Part shown: in pieces, positions 8,861 through 19,494 of the stretch
Layout: the number at the start of each line of letters is the position of its first letter
How positions within the stretch are numbered: position 1 is the stretch's first letter
Source: Slackia sp.
Lineage (GTDB): Bacteria; Actinomycetota; Coriobacteriia; Coriobacteriales; Eggerthellaceae
NCBI GenBank assembly: GCA_030527325.1
Contig: JAUNBA010000006.1
Location: 1-63,615, forward strand
Length of the DNA stretch: 63,615 nucleotides
Reading direction: 5' to 3'
Translations under genes and position numbers: made by a program
The notes under the pieces: model-generated
Seen by the model: the letters and a program-made list of their open reading frames with translations, nothing else
Database searches by the model: none
What the model was told of the DNA's origin: nothing

Positions 8861-8884
8861 GCCCGCCTCGAATACGAGACGGGC
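8861..8884 (-). terminator. terminator of the dnaJ-like/typA operon
   Basis: A 10-position stem with one mismatch and an AATA loop is followed on the minus strand by eight T, 35 bases after the typA stop. Confidence 0.88.
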
Positions 8885-8918
8885 GCAATCGGCATCATGC
8901 CCCAAAGGCGAAAACGCC

Positions 8919-10726
<1,808 letters not shown>

Positions 10727-10730
<4 letters not shown>

Positions 10731-11278
10731 CGGTCTTCTTCCCAATCTTCTTCCAGTTGACGTTTCTGCATGGCTATTTCCTTGAGGTGCTCATCGATAG
10801 TGGCGATGTTCTGGCAAGCCGAGATAAGCGACACGATACCCCAGATGACGAACGTGCCCGCGATACCCGCGACCCAGATGATGCGTCTGCCCACGATGGC
10901 GCCGATGACGCCGGCCGCTATCATGACGGCGGCATTGCGACGCTCGTCGCATACGGCGTCGCGCTGGGCCACAAGCTGCGTGCGCGCGGCGGCAAGGCCC
11001 GCCAACTGGGCTTCGACGTACGAAACCGAACGGCTTGCACGCGCGGACGAATCCGACGCGCCTGCGCGGGATGCGCGGCCGCCGCGATCGGACTGCAGGA
11101 ACTCATACGCATCCTGCAGGCGTTTGAACTGCTCGGTGGCGCGCTCTTGGAGCTTTTTGTTGGTGGCGAAGCGGTCGGGGTGGAAGATCTGAACGCATTC
11201 CTTGTAGGCGGTCTTGATATCCTTGGCCGTGGCGTCGTCGTCAAGGCCGAGGATATTGAGCGCTTCGATGCGATTCAC
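10727..11278 (-). CDS. J-domain membrane protein
   Basis: The N-terminal 65 residues are a J domain with the essential HPD at 33-35, which stimulates the ATPase of a DnaK-type chaperone. A Ser/Arg/Ala-rich linker leads into a predicted coiled coil and a hydrophobic hairpin (about 118-160). A charged Gln/Glu-rich tail ends the protein. There are no G/F-rich or zinc-finger regions, so it is not DnaJ itself but a specialised membrane-tethered co-chaperone. It is the first gene of an operon with typA, whose start overlaps its stop. An extended -10 promoter lies about 50 bases upstream. Confidence 0.82.
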
Positions 11279-11328
11279 GCCGCCCCTTTCTTCATGCGTT
11301 GGTCCACCTGCCGTTTTTGCGACGGGTT

Positions 11329-11337
11329 ATTATAGCA
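11329..11337 (-). promoter_or_regulatory. extended -10 promoter of the J-domain/typA operon
   Basis: The minus strand reads TGCTATAAT about 50 bases before the J-domain start codon. No good -35 is needed or seen. Confidence 0.7.
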
Positions 11338-11451
11338 TCGCCCAAGGTGGAGCGCGGTTTCCGCGCCAAACGCACACAGTGGGCGACGCGGGCTCGCGCA
11401 GCGCGGCGCGATGCCCGCGAAGCGCAGCCGGCGAAGCGGCGCCCCATGCGA

Positions 11452-12750
11452 TCAATCGTCGAGCAGGGCGTCTTTCAGATACATCTTCACGCACGTGCCC
11501 TCGCCCGGATTGGACTCGACCTGCATGCGCGATTCGGTGCCGTAATAACCCGCCAGGCGCTCGCCGATGTTCTTCATGGCTATGCCGAGCCCCTTCGATG
11601 CCGACGGACTCATAAGCTTGCGCTGCTGCTCGGCGTCCATGCCGATGCCGTTGTCGGACACCGAGATGTAGACGTCGTCGCCGTCGCTGTACGCCTTCAC
11701 GTCGATGACGAGCGTCCCCTCTTGCGGCATGGCGTGGCGCACCGCGTTTTCGACAAGCGGCTGCACCATGAACGCGGGGACCATCAGGTCTTCCAGACCG
11801 GGCTCGATATCCACATCCATGACCAGGCGGTCTTCGCCGAAGCGCGCCACCTCGAACGTGAAATAACGCATGGTCTGGTCGATTTCCTTCATCAGTTCGA
11901 CGAGATCATCGGAGCGCTCCAGCGTACGGCGGTAGAAGATGGCGAATTCGCGCAGCAGCATGCGGGCCCGATCGGGATCGGTGCGCACCAGGCTCGCGAT
12001 GGTGTTGATGGTATTGAACAGGAAGTGAGGATTGATCTGCGACTGCAGCGCTTTGAGCTCCATGGTGGTGGCGAGCTTGGTCTGCTGTTCGAGCTCGACG
12101 GCCGCGATCTGGGTGGACATGAGCTCGCCGAGGCCTTCGGCCAGCGCCAGCTGCGTCTCGGTGATGTCGCTCGCATGGCGGTAATAGAACTTCAGCGTGC
12201 CGATAATGGCGTCGCCGCGGCGCAGCGGCACGATGATGCCCGCGCGCAGATGCTTGATCGAAGAGGGAAAGCCTATCTCTTCGGGCGTATGCAGCACGCG
12301 TATGCTGCCGTCCTCGAGTGTTGCGTGCGTCGCCTTCGTGCGGATGGGGCTGCCGGCCGTGCTGGACGTCTCGCCCTGGCCCACATACCCCAGAATGTTC
12401 TCGCGGTCGGTGATGGCCACGGCGGGAGCGCCCGTCGCCGGCAGCAGCAGACGGCACACTTTCTGCGCCGTTTCGGTGCTGAAGCCCTCCTGGAAGCACG
12501 CCAGCGTCTCGCGAGCGATTTTCAAGATGGCGTCGGACTGGCGCGCGCGCACCGAATCGGGGTTCAGATTCAGATAGATCAAAACCGCGAGCGACGACGT
12601 GAACGCCACGCCCGCCACCGCGTTCCATTCCCCGATCATATCGGGACGCAGCACGCCCACCACGAGCGCCGCCGCGGAAACGGCGGCCACCGCGAACAGC
12701 GCCAGGTCGAGAAGCTTGGCGTAGACGCCCTTCACGCTCGATATGTTCAT
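11452..12750 (-). CDS. LytS/YehU-type sensor histidine kinase
   Basis: This is a 432-residue sensor kinase. Two transmembrane helices (about 12-35 and 43-62) are followed by a GAF-like sensory region (about 75-210). The His_kinase domain carries the phosphorylated His in LQSQINPHFLFNTINTI, and an ATPase domain follows with N-box PLVENAVRHA and G-boxes DNGIGM and GLGIAMKNI. These kinases phosphorylate LytTR regulators. The likely partner is at 5909-6622, not adjacent. The ATG at 12750 has AAGGAG. It is the third gene of an operon with a glycosyltransferase and a TSUP transporter. The signal sensed is unknown. Confidence 0.88.
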   Translation of the reverse strand: MNISSVKGVYAKLLDLALFAVAAVSAAALVVGVLRPDMIGEWNAVAGVAFTSSLAVLIYLNLNPDSVRARQSDAILKIARETLACFQEGFSTETAQKVCRLLLPATGAPAVAITDRENILGYVGQGETSSTAGSPIRTKATHATLEDGSIRVLHTPEEIGFPSSIKHLRAGIIVPLRRGDAIIGTLKFYYRHASDITETQLALAEGLGELMSTQIAAVELEQQTKLATTMELKALQSQINPHFLFNTINTIASLVRTDPDRARMLLREFAIFYRRTLERSDDLVELMKEIDQTMRYFTFEVARFGEDRLVMDVDIEPGLEDLMVPAFMVQPLVENAVRHAMPQEGTLVIDVKAYSDGDDVYISVSDNGIGMDAEQQRKLMSPSASKGLGIAMKNIGERLAGYYGTESRMQVESNPGEGTCVKMYLKDALLDD

Positions 12751-12773
12751 GCGACACTCCTTAAGGCCGGGCG

Positions 12774-13694
12774 CTATGCCGCAACGCCCGATTCGTTGAG
12801 AACAAGGATAACGGCAACCGCCATGAGAAACGCCGCGAAGGCGAAACGCAGGGCGCGCTCGGGCACCTTTTTCACCAAGCTCGCCCCGATGAAGGCCCCG
12901 GGAATCGACCCGACCGCCGTCGCGATGCCCACCACGTAGTCGATATTGCCCAAAAACGCCTGCTGCAACGCACCGGGAACCGCCAGGATGCACACCGCCA
13001 GAAGCGACGTGCCCGACGCCTTGCGCATAGGAACGCCCAGCAGGCTCATGAACAAGGGCACCATGATGAAGCCGCCGCCGACGCCGACATATCCGCTCAA
13101 AAAGCCCGCGACGACGCCGATCAGGGCCACCTTCGCCACGAACGAAGGCGTCAGGTCGGCCTTCCACGATGCGGCAGGGCGCTCGACGCATCCGGACGAT
13201 GCGGACGCGCCGCCCGATTCCGCGACGGATGCGCCGACGCCGCGCGACGAAGAGCCCGCGCCCTCCTGCGCGCGAGCGGGCGCGGGCGACCCTGCGGCAG
13301 AAGCCTTGGGGGCCTTGGGGGCCTTGAGCGCCTTGCGCAGCATGGTGAACGACGAATAAGCGATGACCGACGCGGCGGCGGCCATGACCATCCATCCGGG
13401 CGAAGCCGACGCCGCCATCACGCCCACCGGCGACAAGCAGGCGCCGGCGATGCCGCACAGCACGCCCACGCGCACGATGGCGGTATTGTCGCGGACGTGC
13501 TTCGCCATGCCCGACAGCGACGTGGGAATGATGGTGAAAAGCGACGTGGCCGTGGCGGCCAGCGGGCCCATGCCGAACGCCAGGCGAAACAGCGGCACCA
13601 TGACCACGCCGCCGCCGATGCCCAAAAGACCCGACAGCATGCCGACGCCGATACCGCACACCGCGGCTAGCAGGAACATCTCCACGCTACTCAC
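12774..13694 (-). CDS. TSUP (TauE/SafE) family anion exporter
   Basis: This 306-residue membrane protein has two homologous halves typical of the TauE/SafE family. Each half opens with a G-rich helix motif (GMLSGLLGIGGGVVMVPLF near residue 20, and GFLSGYVGVGGGFIMVPLF near 195). About 8 helices are predicted. The central loop (about 120-180) is long, Ala/Lys/Pro-rich and carries a KAPKAPKA repeat. Members move sulfite, sulfoacetate or other small organosulfur anions. The substrate cannot be told here. The GTG at 13694 overlaps the upstream glycosyltransferase stop by 8 bases. An ATG at 13679 is the alternative start. Confidence 0.85.
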   Translation of the reverse strand: MSSVEMFLLAAVCGIGVGMLSGLLGIGGGVVMVPLFRLAFGMGPLAATATSLFTIIPTSLSGMAKHVRDNTAIVRVGVLCGIAGACLSPVGVMAASASPGWMVMAAAASVIAYSSFTMLRKALKAPKAPKASAAGSPAPARAQEGAGSSSRGVGASVAESGGASASSGCVERPAASWKADLTPSFVAKVALIGVVAGFLSGYVGVGGGFIMVPLFMSLLGVPMRKASGTSLLAVCILAVPGALQQAFLGNIDYVVGIATAVGSIPGAFIGASLVKKVPERALRFAFAAFLMAVAVILVLNESGVAA

Positions 13695-14979
13695 CCGACC
13701 CGATATTCAGACGGATCTCGGTGGTCTCGCCGGGGCTCACGCCGCCTGCGGCGCGCGAAGCCGCGCGGATGTCCGCCGTGCGATCGCGCTCCTGATTCGA
13801 CGCATCGGCGAGCGCCGCCTGCATGACGGCGTCATTTTCACAGCGCGCCATCAGCGCAGGCCACTTGAACTGGAACTGGAAGTAGCACGCGCAATGCTCC
13901 TCGGCATAGCGCGCCGCATCGGTCGTCGCCGATTTCGCAGCGCGACGATACCCCTTGCCGTCAGGACGCCCGATCGAGCGCAGCCACGCCGTCCATTTGA
14001 TGCGGCGGGCGACGCCGTTGTCGATGAACGGCCCCGGGTACGGCTGCAGCGACTGAGGTTTGATTTGCAGAAGGTCGATCTGCGTGCGCGCGTATTCGAT
14101 CTTGCGGCATTCGTAGAGCCAGCGGAAGATATCCTGACGGAAACGCAGCCCCTCGCGCGGCGTGGCGGGCGGCAGATGGCGCATGAGCCACCTGTTGTCG
14201 AACCAGATGTCGCTTCCGTACATGCGCAGGTCGAGCAGGTAATCCAGGTCTTCGCCGCGTGCGATGTACGGATCGAAGGCGACGCGGCGAAACGCCTCTT
14301 TATGCAAGGCCAGGCACCCGCCGCACACATGGCTCGATCGGGAAAGGCGCGGGCCGCGCATAGCGTGCTCGATCCATTCGTTGAAGGCCGCGCCCTGCTC
14401 CCAGAAACGGTCGTACCACTTCGTCGAACGGCTGGAGCGATAGCTTCCCTCCTCGTTGAGGTAGTAGCCGGTCTTGGCCAAGATGGGGATGCCGCGGCGC
14501 GTGAGCTTGCCCAGGCCGTACATGGCCTTCTCCAGAAACGCCGGGTCTTCGACCACCGCGTCGTCGTCCAAAAACACCGCGGCGTCGAAATCGAGCGCGT
14601 CGGCCACGACCAATCCCAGGTTGCGCACGGCGCCGTACCCTTCAAGGCCGACTTCGGGACCCACGGCCACGCCGAGCTGCTCCATGCGCTGCCTGATGGA
14701 GGCGAGTTCCGCCGCTCCGACCACCGTGATGTCCAAATCGGGGAATTGCGCGGCCGTGCGGCGCACCTTCTCGGCCGCCTGGGCGCCGATAGAAGCATCG
14801 CTCGCCGCCAGAATCACGATCTGGCCCAACCCCGTGACCTTGCGCAACGAATCGAGGCAACGCGGCAGCTCGCCTTCGCCCGTGATGGCGGTGGTGTGGT
14901 CGTAGGTCGCGACGACCGTTCCCTGCTCGCCGCGGCGGCGGGCCGATATATACGTGGGAATGATGACGACAGGATTCAT
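13687..14979 (-). CDS. family 2 glycosyltransferase
   Basis: This 430-residue protein starts directly with a GT-A type fold (VVIIPTYISARRR). The metal- and nucleotide-sugar-binding motif is VFLDDDAVVEDP (about residue 140). A GEDLDYLLDLR motif near 270 fits the acceptor and catalytic acidic region of family 2 enzymes. There are no obvious membrane helices, so it probably acts at the inner face of the membrane. Sugar and acceptor are unknown. The start ATG has AAAGGTG. It is the first gene of an operon with a TSUP transporter and a LytS-type kinase, suggesting a link to the cell surface. Confidence 0.78.
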   Translation of the reverse strand: MNPVVIIPTYISARRRGEQGTVVATYDHTTAITGEGELPRCLDSLRKVTGLGQIVILAASDASIGAQAAEKVRRTAAQFPDLDITVVGAAELASIRQRMEQLGVAVGPEVGLEGYGAVRNLGLVVADALDFDAAVFLDDDAVVEDPAFLEKAMYGLGKLTRRGIPILAKTGYYLNEEGSYRSSRSTKWYDRFWEQGAAFNEWIEHAMRGPRLSRSSHVCGGCLALHKEAFRRVAFDPYIARGEDLDYLLDLRMYGSDIWFDNRWLMRHLPPATPREGLRFRQDIFRWLYECRKIEYARTQIDLLQIKPQSLQPYPGPFIDNGVARRIKWTAWLRSIGRPDGKGYRRAAKSATTDAARYAEEHCACYFQFQFKWPALMARCENDAVMQAALADASNQERDRTADIRAASRAAGGVSPGETTEIRLNIGSGE

Positions 14980-15157
14980 AGGCACCTTTCCGTCGTGACC
15001 CGCATAGGACAGCGAACATCGGGCGCACGGCTTGATCGACGCGCCGCGATTCGACGCGCTTGCAAGAACTCCCGCCATTCTACTCTTTCGCACACGGCGA
15101 ATCGTCGCGCGGGCGCACGCCGACGAGGAGCACACGACGCCGGGCGCCCACAGAAAA

Positions 15158-15197
15158 GCCCCCGCCTCCCGATGCCGAAACATCCGAAGGCGGGGGC
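15158..15197 (-). terminator. terminator of the queT gene
   Basis: A 10-base stem (GCCCCCGCCT with its complement) around a 20-base loop is followed by TTTT on the minus strand. The rest of the 358-base gap before the glycosyltransferase gene holds nothing recognisable. Confidence 0.7.
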
Positions 15198-15337
15198 CGA
15201 ACGAACCGGAAGGCCTCGCCGCGGCGCCCGATGCCGTTGGGAAGCACCGGAGTGCGGAGCCTGCGCAGAATGCGCGAAACACGGCGCGCACGGATTCGCG
15301 CGCGGCGGCGGCAAGCACCGAGCCGACCGACGCGGAC

Positions 15338-15928
15338 CTACGATTCCTGCTTGATCACGTTGGCTTTGCGCAGCGCCGCCAGCAAAGGCATGCCCAGCGC
15401 GTACACGACCACGGCCTCGCCGATGCCGATCGCAACGGCGCCGAACGCATACATGGCCGCGTAAGCGCCGTCGAGGCTGATGTCGGTGAAGGGGATCGTG
15501 TAAAAGCCCAGGCCCTGCAGCAAAACGGGCAGATAGGCGGCCACGATCAGCGCATTGGCGATCACCGGCCCCAACAACGCCACGGCAGGACGCGCGGCGA
15601 ACTTGCGGCACCACAACGCGCCGAGCAGCGTGGCGGCCGACCCGAACACCACGTCGAGCAGACCCAGCACGCCGGTGCCGGCGACGGCCATGTTGGCCAG
15701 GTTGGCGATGACGCAGCCGATGGTCAAGCCGGGCACCGCGGCAGGCGTCAGAACGGCCAGCACCACCAACGCCTCGGAAATGCGGAACTGCACGGGGCCC
15801 CAGGCAAGGCCCTGCAGCAATACGAGCGATGCAAGCGTGCATGCGGCATACACCGCGGCGATCATGCCCGCCTGCGCTACGTACGACGTGCGCGCAGAGG
15901 ACGCGCCCTTCACGGCATTCTTCTTCAT
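15338..15928 (-). CDS. queT: QueT-family ECF transporter substrate-binding protein (queuosine precursor uptake)
   Basis: This 196-residue integral membrane protein has about 5-6 helices. The segment VQFRISEALVVLAVLTPAAV followed by GLTIGCVIANL is the hallmark of the QueT family. These are the S-components of energy-coupling-factor transporters for queuosine precursors, used for tRNA wobble modification. The ECF energising module is not in the window and is presumably shared. The ATG at 15928 has AAAGGAG. The gene is monocistronic with its own extended -10 promoter and terminator. The leader of about 90 bases has no clear preQ1 riboswitch. Confidence 0.82.
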   Translation of the reverse strand: MKKNAVKGASSARTSYVAQAGMIAAVYAACTLASLVLLQGLAWGPVQFRISEALVVLAVLTPAAVPGLTIGCVIANLANMAVAGTGVLGLLDVVFGSAATLLGALWCRKFAARPAVALLGPVIANALIVAAYLPVLLQGLGFYTIPFTDISLDGAYAAMYAFGAVAIGIGEAVVVYALGMPLLAALRKANVIKQES

Positions 15929-16027
15929 GTGATTCTCCTTTTCCACGCGCGCAAGGATGCGCACGGGCCATGGGCAACGATAAATCGAACGAGATACAGG
16001 GCCCAACGATGCATCTCGCGCGTGCGC

Positions 16028-16036
16028 AGTATAGCA
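16028..16036 (-). promoter_or_regulatory. extended -10 promoter of queT
   Basis: The minus strand reads TGCTATACT, about 100 bases before the queT start and just past the terminator of the preceding gene. Confidence 0.65.
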
Positions 16037-16062
16037 GGTACGCCGCCCCGACGCATGAAAAA

Positions 16063-16101
16063 CCCCGCCTTCCCTTGCTGCCGAAGCAGCGGAAGACGGG
16101 G
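16063..16101 (-). terminator. terminator of the 16127-16861 gene
   Basis: An outer CCCCG/CGGGG plus CTTCC/GGAAG stem encloses an inner GCTGC-CGAA-GCAGC hairpin. Five T follow on the minus strand. Confidence 0.88.
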
Positions 16102-16126
16102 TATTCGACAGAGTGACGCGCCCGGG

Positions 16127-16861
16127 CTATTTGCCTGATTTCTCCTGCTGAGCGGCCTTTTTGGCAGCTTCGCGCTCGGCCTTGAGCTGAGCTATGGGCT
16201 TGGAAGCGTCCTCGGCGGCCTTATCGGCAGCGGCGTCGGCGGCGGGCTGCTGCGCAGAAGCCGCGGCGGCGTCGGCCTGGGGCTCGGCGTTCTTCTTGCC
16301 GAACACATGACCGAAGCGTTTCACGGGCTTGGAGGCCTTCTTGGCAGCGCGGGCCTCGTCTTTCTGCTGCGCATGCTGATTGGCCGCATTGGTGGCCATG
16401 TGCTGTTTGACCTCTTTGGGGTGCTTCTTCATCATTTCGAGCTGATAAGCGCGGCGCACCTTGCGGATCTTGGAGAAGTCCAGCCACAGCGCCGCGATGA
16501 TGCAGCCGTACGCGGGGATGATGCAGAACCACGTGGCCCAGATGTTGTCGGGGATGAAGTTGGGGACGATCATGCCCAGCACGGTGAGTACGATGGCGCT
16601 GATCAGCAGCACCCACCAGATGCGGCGCAGCTTTTTATACTGCTCCGTGGGAGGGTTGTAATACATGCGGTCGAGCTCGGCCTGCTTGGCGCGCTGGGCC
16701 TTGCGGATAGCCTTCTTCTCCTTGGGGGTGTGGCCCGAAGGACGCACGTACACGCTGGACGCCGCCTTCGATTTCGGCTTGGCCGCGGCGGCGGATTTCT
16801 TGGTCTGGCCCTTGGGCGGATCGCTCTGATAGCGATCGTTCATGGGATTACGCTGAGACAC
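16127..16861 (-). CDS. membrane protein of unknown function with charged tails
   Basis: I do not recognise a characterised family. The protein (244 residues) has a Lys/Ala-rich cytoplasmic-like N-terminus (about 1-75). Two hydrophobic helices follow (about 80-102 and 108-130, with NIWATWFCIIPAYGC between and within them). A long Lys/Ala/Gln-rich, partly coiled C-terminus makes up the rest. Both tails are probably cytoplasmic. The start is set at a GTG with AAAGGAACG about ten bases upstream. An ATG 18 bases downstream has no ribosome site. It is transcribed alone between the sensor kinase and queT and ends in a strong terminator. Confidence 0.65.
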   Translation of the reverse strand: MSQRNPMNDRYQSDPPKGQTKKSAAAAKPKSKAASSVYVRPSGHTPKEKKAIRKAQRAKQAELDRMYYNPPTEQYKKLRRIWWVLLISAIVLTVLGMIVPNFIPDNIWATWFCIIPAYGCIIAALWLDFSKIRKVRRAYQLEMMKKHPKEVKQHMATNAANQHAQQKDEARAAKKASKPVKRFGHVFGKKNAEPQADAAAASAQQPAADAAADKAAEDASKPIAQLKAEREAAKKAAQQEKSGK

Positions 16862-17000
16862 TGGTCTTCGTTCCTTTCGATACGCGATGCGCAGGTTTTT
16901 AGCAAAATGCCATAATGCCAAAGCCCAGGCCCGCCCGCAAGCTGCAAAGGGCGGCCGTTGGTGCGCCGTTACGCGCAGGTGCGCCCGATGCCGTGCGAAT

Positions 17001-18608
17001 CTACTGCTTTTTCGCCTTCAGCTTGCGCATCGATCCGCTTTTGCCGGCCGATTTTCCGCCCTGCTCTTTTTCGCGCTGAGCCTTGATGCGCTCGTAATCG
17101 TACAGCGGCACGTGGATGGTGAAGCAGGCGCCTTCGCCCTTCTTGCCCTCCACCTGGACCCATCCGCCATGGCGATCGACGATTTCTTTCACCACGGCCA
17201 AGCCGACGCCCAAGCCGCCGCTTTGACGCTCGCGGCTTTCCTCGGCGCGCCAGAAGCGGTTGAACACCATCTTGCATTCCTCGGGCGACAGGCCGATGCC
17301 CGTATCCTGCACCGCGATGGAAGCCATGATGTCGCCCTTGCGCACCGTGACCGTGATCTTGCCGGGCGAGGGGGTGTAACGCACCGCGTTCGAAATGAGG
17401 TTGGCCGTGGCCTGGCGCAGCATGTCGCGGTCGCCGTACACCATCACCTCGTCTTCGGCGTCGTACTCCAGCGAAAGTCCCGCGTCGCGCACGAATGCCT
17501 CGTGCGACATGACCAGCGGGCGAATGAGCTCGCCCACGTTGATGACCTCTTCGTTCATGGGGGTGGAGCGGCTTTCCAAACGCGAGAGGCGCAGCAGCGC
17601 ATCGACCAGGCGGCTGAGACGCTGTACCTCGGCGTTCACCGTTCCGAGGCGCTCCGCGTCGGGTTCGAACACGCCGTCGACGATAGCCTCCACCGTCGAC
17701 TGGATGGCCATAAGCGGCGTGCGCAGCTCGTGGGCCACATCCATAGTAAGACGCCGCTCGAGCTGCTGATTCTTCTCGACGCTTTCGGCCATGGCGTCGA
17801 ACGTCTTTCCCAGCTCGGCGATCTCGTCGTTGCCCTCGAGGTCGGTACGCGCCGACAGGTCGCCTTCCTTGATGGCCGCGGCCGTGCGCGTCATGCGGTT
17901 GATAGGGTTCACCAGCCCGCGGGCGAACAGGAAGCCCAGACACGACGCCAAAACAACCGACAGCACGGCGGCGAAGGCCATAGCCTGGTAGCTCTGATTG
18001 CGAAATGCCTGGTCGGCCTTGGAAAGAAGCACTTCCGAGCCGTAGATCCACATATGCACCGAGCCGACCACCTTGCCGTTCGAAAGCACGATGGACGACG
18101 TGGCCATCTTGTCGTTGCCGTCAGGCGCGAACGACGCGTCGGTGGTGATGTCCTTATGGCCGGAATCGGGCGAAGAGGCCCCTTCGGGAAGCGACGAATC
18201 GTAGACCACCTGGCCGTTTTGGGCGGACGACACCTGGATGCCCATGCCCGGCTGCAACATATGCGCCGATTGCGCGGGCTGCACGTCGTCCATGCCGATG
18301 GAGGGATACGGGCCCATGCCCGCTTCGCGGATGGCCTCCAAAGCCGCCGCATGGTTGGCCTCGTAGCGCGAAGCCACGCTGCCGGCGGTGGCATCGGCGA
18401 GCTCCTGCACGTTTTCACGCGTGTAAGCCTGGAAATGCTGCTCCCACACATACGAAAGCACGCCCATGGCCACGATAACGGTCATCATGGCCACGAGCGC
18501 GAAGGTCACGGTGACGCGCGTGGTGTAGGAATACTCGAACAGGCGGTCATGCACGCGCGCGACGATGCCCTTGCGTTCTTTGGTGGAGGTATCGCCCGAT
18601 GAGCCCAT
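17001..18608 (-). CDS. sensor histidine kinase (HAMP-HisKA-HATPase)
   Basis: This 535-residue sensor has two transmembrane helices (about 30-52 and 210-232) flanking an extracytoplasmic domain of about 155 residues. A HAMP segment follows (NPINRMTRTAAAIKEGDLSAR). The HisKA domain has the phosphorylated His in MDVAHELRTPL. The ATPase domain has NLISNAVRYT, DTGIGL and GLGVGLAVVKEI. A Lys-rich tail ends it. The upstream OmpR-type regulator at 18651-19361 is the obvious partner, with a 42-base gap. The signal is unknown. Confidence 0.92.
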   Translation of the reverse strand: MGSSGDTSTKERKGIVARVHDRLFEYSYTTRVTVTFALVAMMTVIVAMGVLSYVWEQHFQAYTRENVQELADATAGSVASRYEANHAAALEAIREAGMGPYPSIGMDDVQPAQSAHMLQPGMGIQVSSAQNGQVVYDSSLPEGASSPDSGHKDITTDASFAPDGNDKMATSSIVLSNGKVVGSVHMWIYGSEVLLSKADQAFRNQSYQAMAFAAVLSVVLASCLGFLFARGLVNPINRMTRTAAAIKEGDLSARTDLEGNDEIAELGKTFDAMAESVEKNQQLERRLTMDVAHELRTPLMAIQSTVEAIVDGVFEPDAERLGTVNAEVQRLSRLVDALLRLSRLESRSTPMNEEVINVGELIRPLVMSHEAFVRDAGLSLEYDAEDEVMVYGDRDMLRQATANLISNAVRYTPSPGKITVTVRKGDIMASIAVQDTGIGLSPEECKMVFNRFWRAEESRERQSGGLGVGLAVVKEIVDRHGGWVQVEGKKGEGACFTIHVPLYDYERIKAQREKEQGGKSAGKSGSMRKLKAKKQ

Positions 18609-18650
18609 CGCGCACGCCGCCTTTCTCTAACGAGGTGGTGAAACGAATGC

Positions 18651-19361
18651 CTAGCTTCCCTGCTTGGTGGGATCTTCGAAACGATAGCCCACGCCGTGCA
18701 CGGTGTGCAGCCATTTGGGGGCGCGCGGATTGTCGCCGATCTTGGCGCGCAGATTCTTCACATGCGAGTCGATCGTGCGCTCGTAGCCCTCGAAGTCGTA
18801 GCCGAGTACCTTTTCGACCAGCTCCATGCGCGAATACACGCGGCCGGGATAGCGGGAAAGCGTGGTCAGCAGCTTGAACTCGCTGGCCGTCAGGTCGACT
18901 TCCTCGTCGTTGACGAGCACCTTGTGGCCCGACACATCGATGGTCAGCTCGCCGAATTCGAGAACCTCGCGCTGAGGCTCGGAATCGGCGTGGACGCGGC
19001 GCAGCAGCGCGCGCACGCGCGCAACCAGCTCGCGCGGGCTGAACGGCTTGACCAGATAGTCGTCAGCGCCCAGCTCGAGACCGATGATGCGGTCTTCGAC
19101 CTCGCCTTTCGCGGTGAGCATGATGATGGGCACGTCGGAGTTGTCGCGGATGGCGCGGCAGACGCGCTCGCCCGGGACGCGAGGAAGCATGAGGTCGAGC
19201 ACCACCAGGTCGAAATGATGTTTGCCGAACTCCTCCAGGGCCTCCTGGCCGTCGCCGACGGCGGTGACCCAATAATTCTCGCGCTCGAGGTAGGCCGCCA
19301 CGGCATCGCGGATGGCCTTCTCGTCTTCGACGAGCAGAATGCGACGAGTCTCGTTACTCAT
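18651..19361 (-). CDS. OmpR/PhoB-type response regulator
   Basis: The 236-residue protein has a receiver domain (LLVEDE; phospho-acceptor Asp in LVVLDLMLP near residue 53; Lys in DDYLVKPFSP). A winged-helix DNA-binding domain follows (about 135-230; ERTIDSHVKNLRAKIGDNP, then VHGVGYRFE). The ATG at 19361 has a GGAGGAG site. It is the first gene of a two-component operon with the kinase at 17001-18608. The divergently transcribed Tat-like protein is a candidate target. Confidence 0.93.
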   Translation of the reverse strand: MSNETRRILLVEDEKAIRDAVAAYLERENYWVTAVGDGQEALEEFGKHHFDLVVLDLMLPRVPGERVCRAIRDNSDVPIIMLTAKGEVEDRIIGLELGADDYLVKPFSPRELVARVRALLRRVHADSEPQREVLEFGELTIDVSGHKVLVNDEEVDLTASEFKLLTTLSRYPGRVYSRMELVEKVLGYDFEGYERTIDSHVKNLRAKIGDNPRAPKWLHTVHGVGYRFEDPTKQGS

Positions 19362-19494
19362 AGTTGGCACTCCTCCAATTCTCGGGGGTCTCGCCCCACG
19401 TGCGACCCCGCTTCGATCGCACGGGCCCGGTTTCGGTTTTATTGTAACGATTCGCGGCGCCACGGGCGCTTCCTCTAGTGAAACGCCGGTGAAA

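Noticed and set aside
13304..13327. Tandem GCCTTGGGG repeat as a mobile or CRISPR-like element
   Set aside because: It is the coding repeat of the Lys-Ala-Pro linker in the TSUP protein. No CRISPR array is present anywhere in the window.
15929..16027. preQ1 riboswitch in the queT leader
   Set aside because: I looked for the short preQ1-I hairpin with its A-rich tail and the conserved C-rich loop and did not find them. Only a generic GAGAT/ATCTC stem is present.
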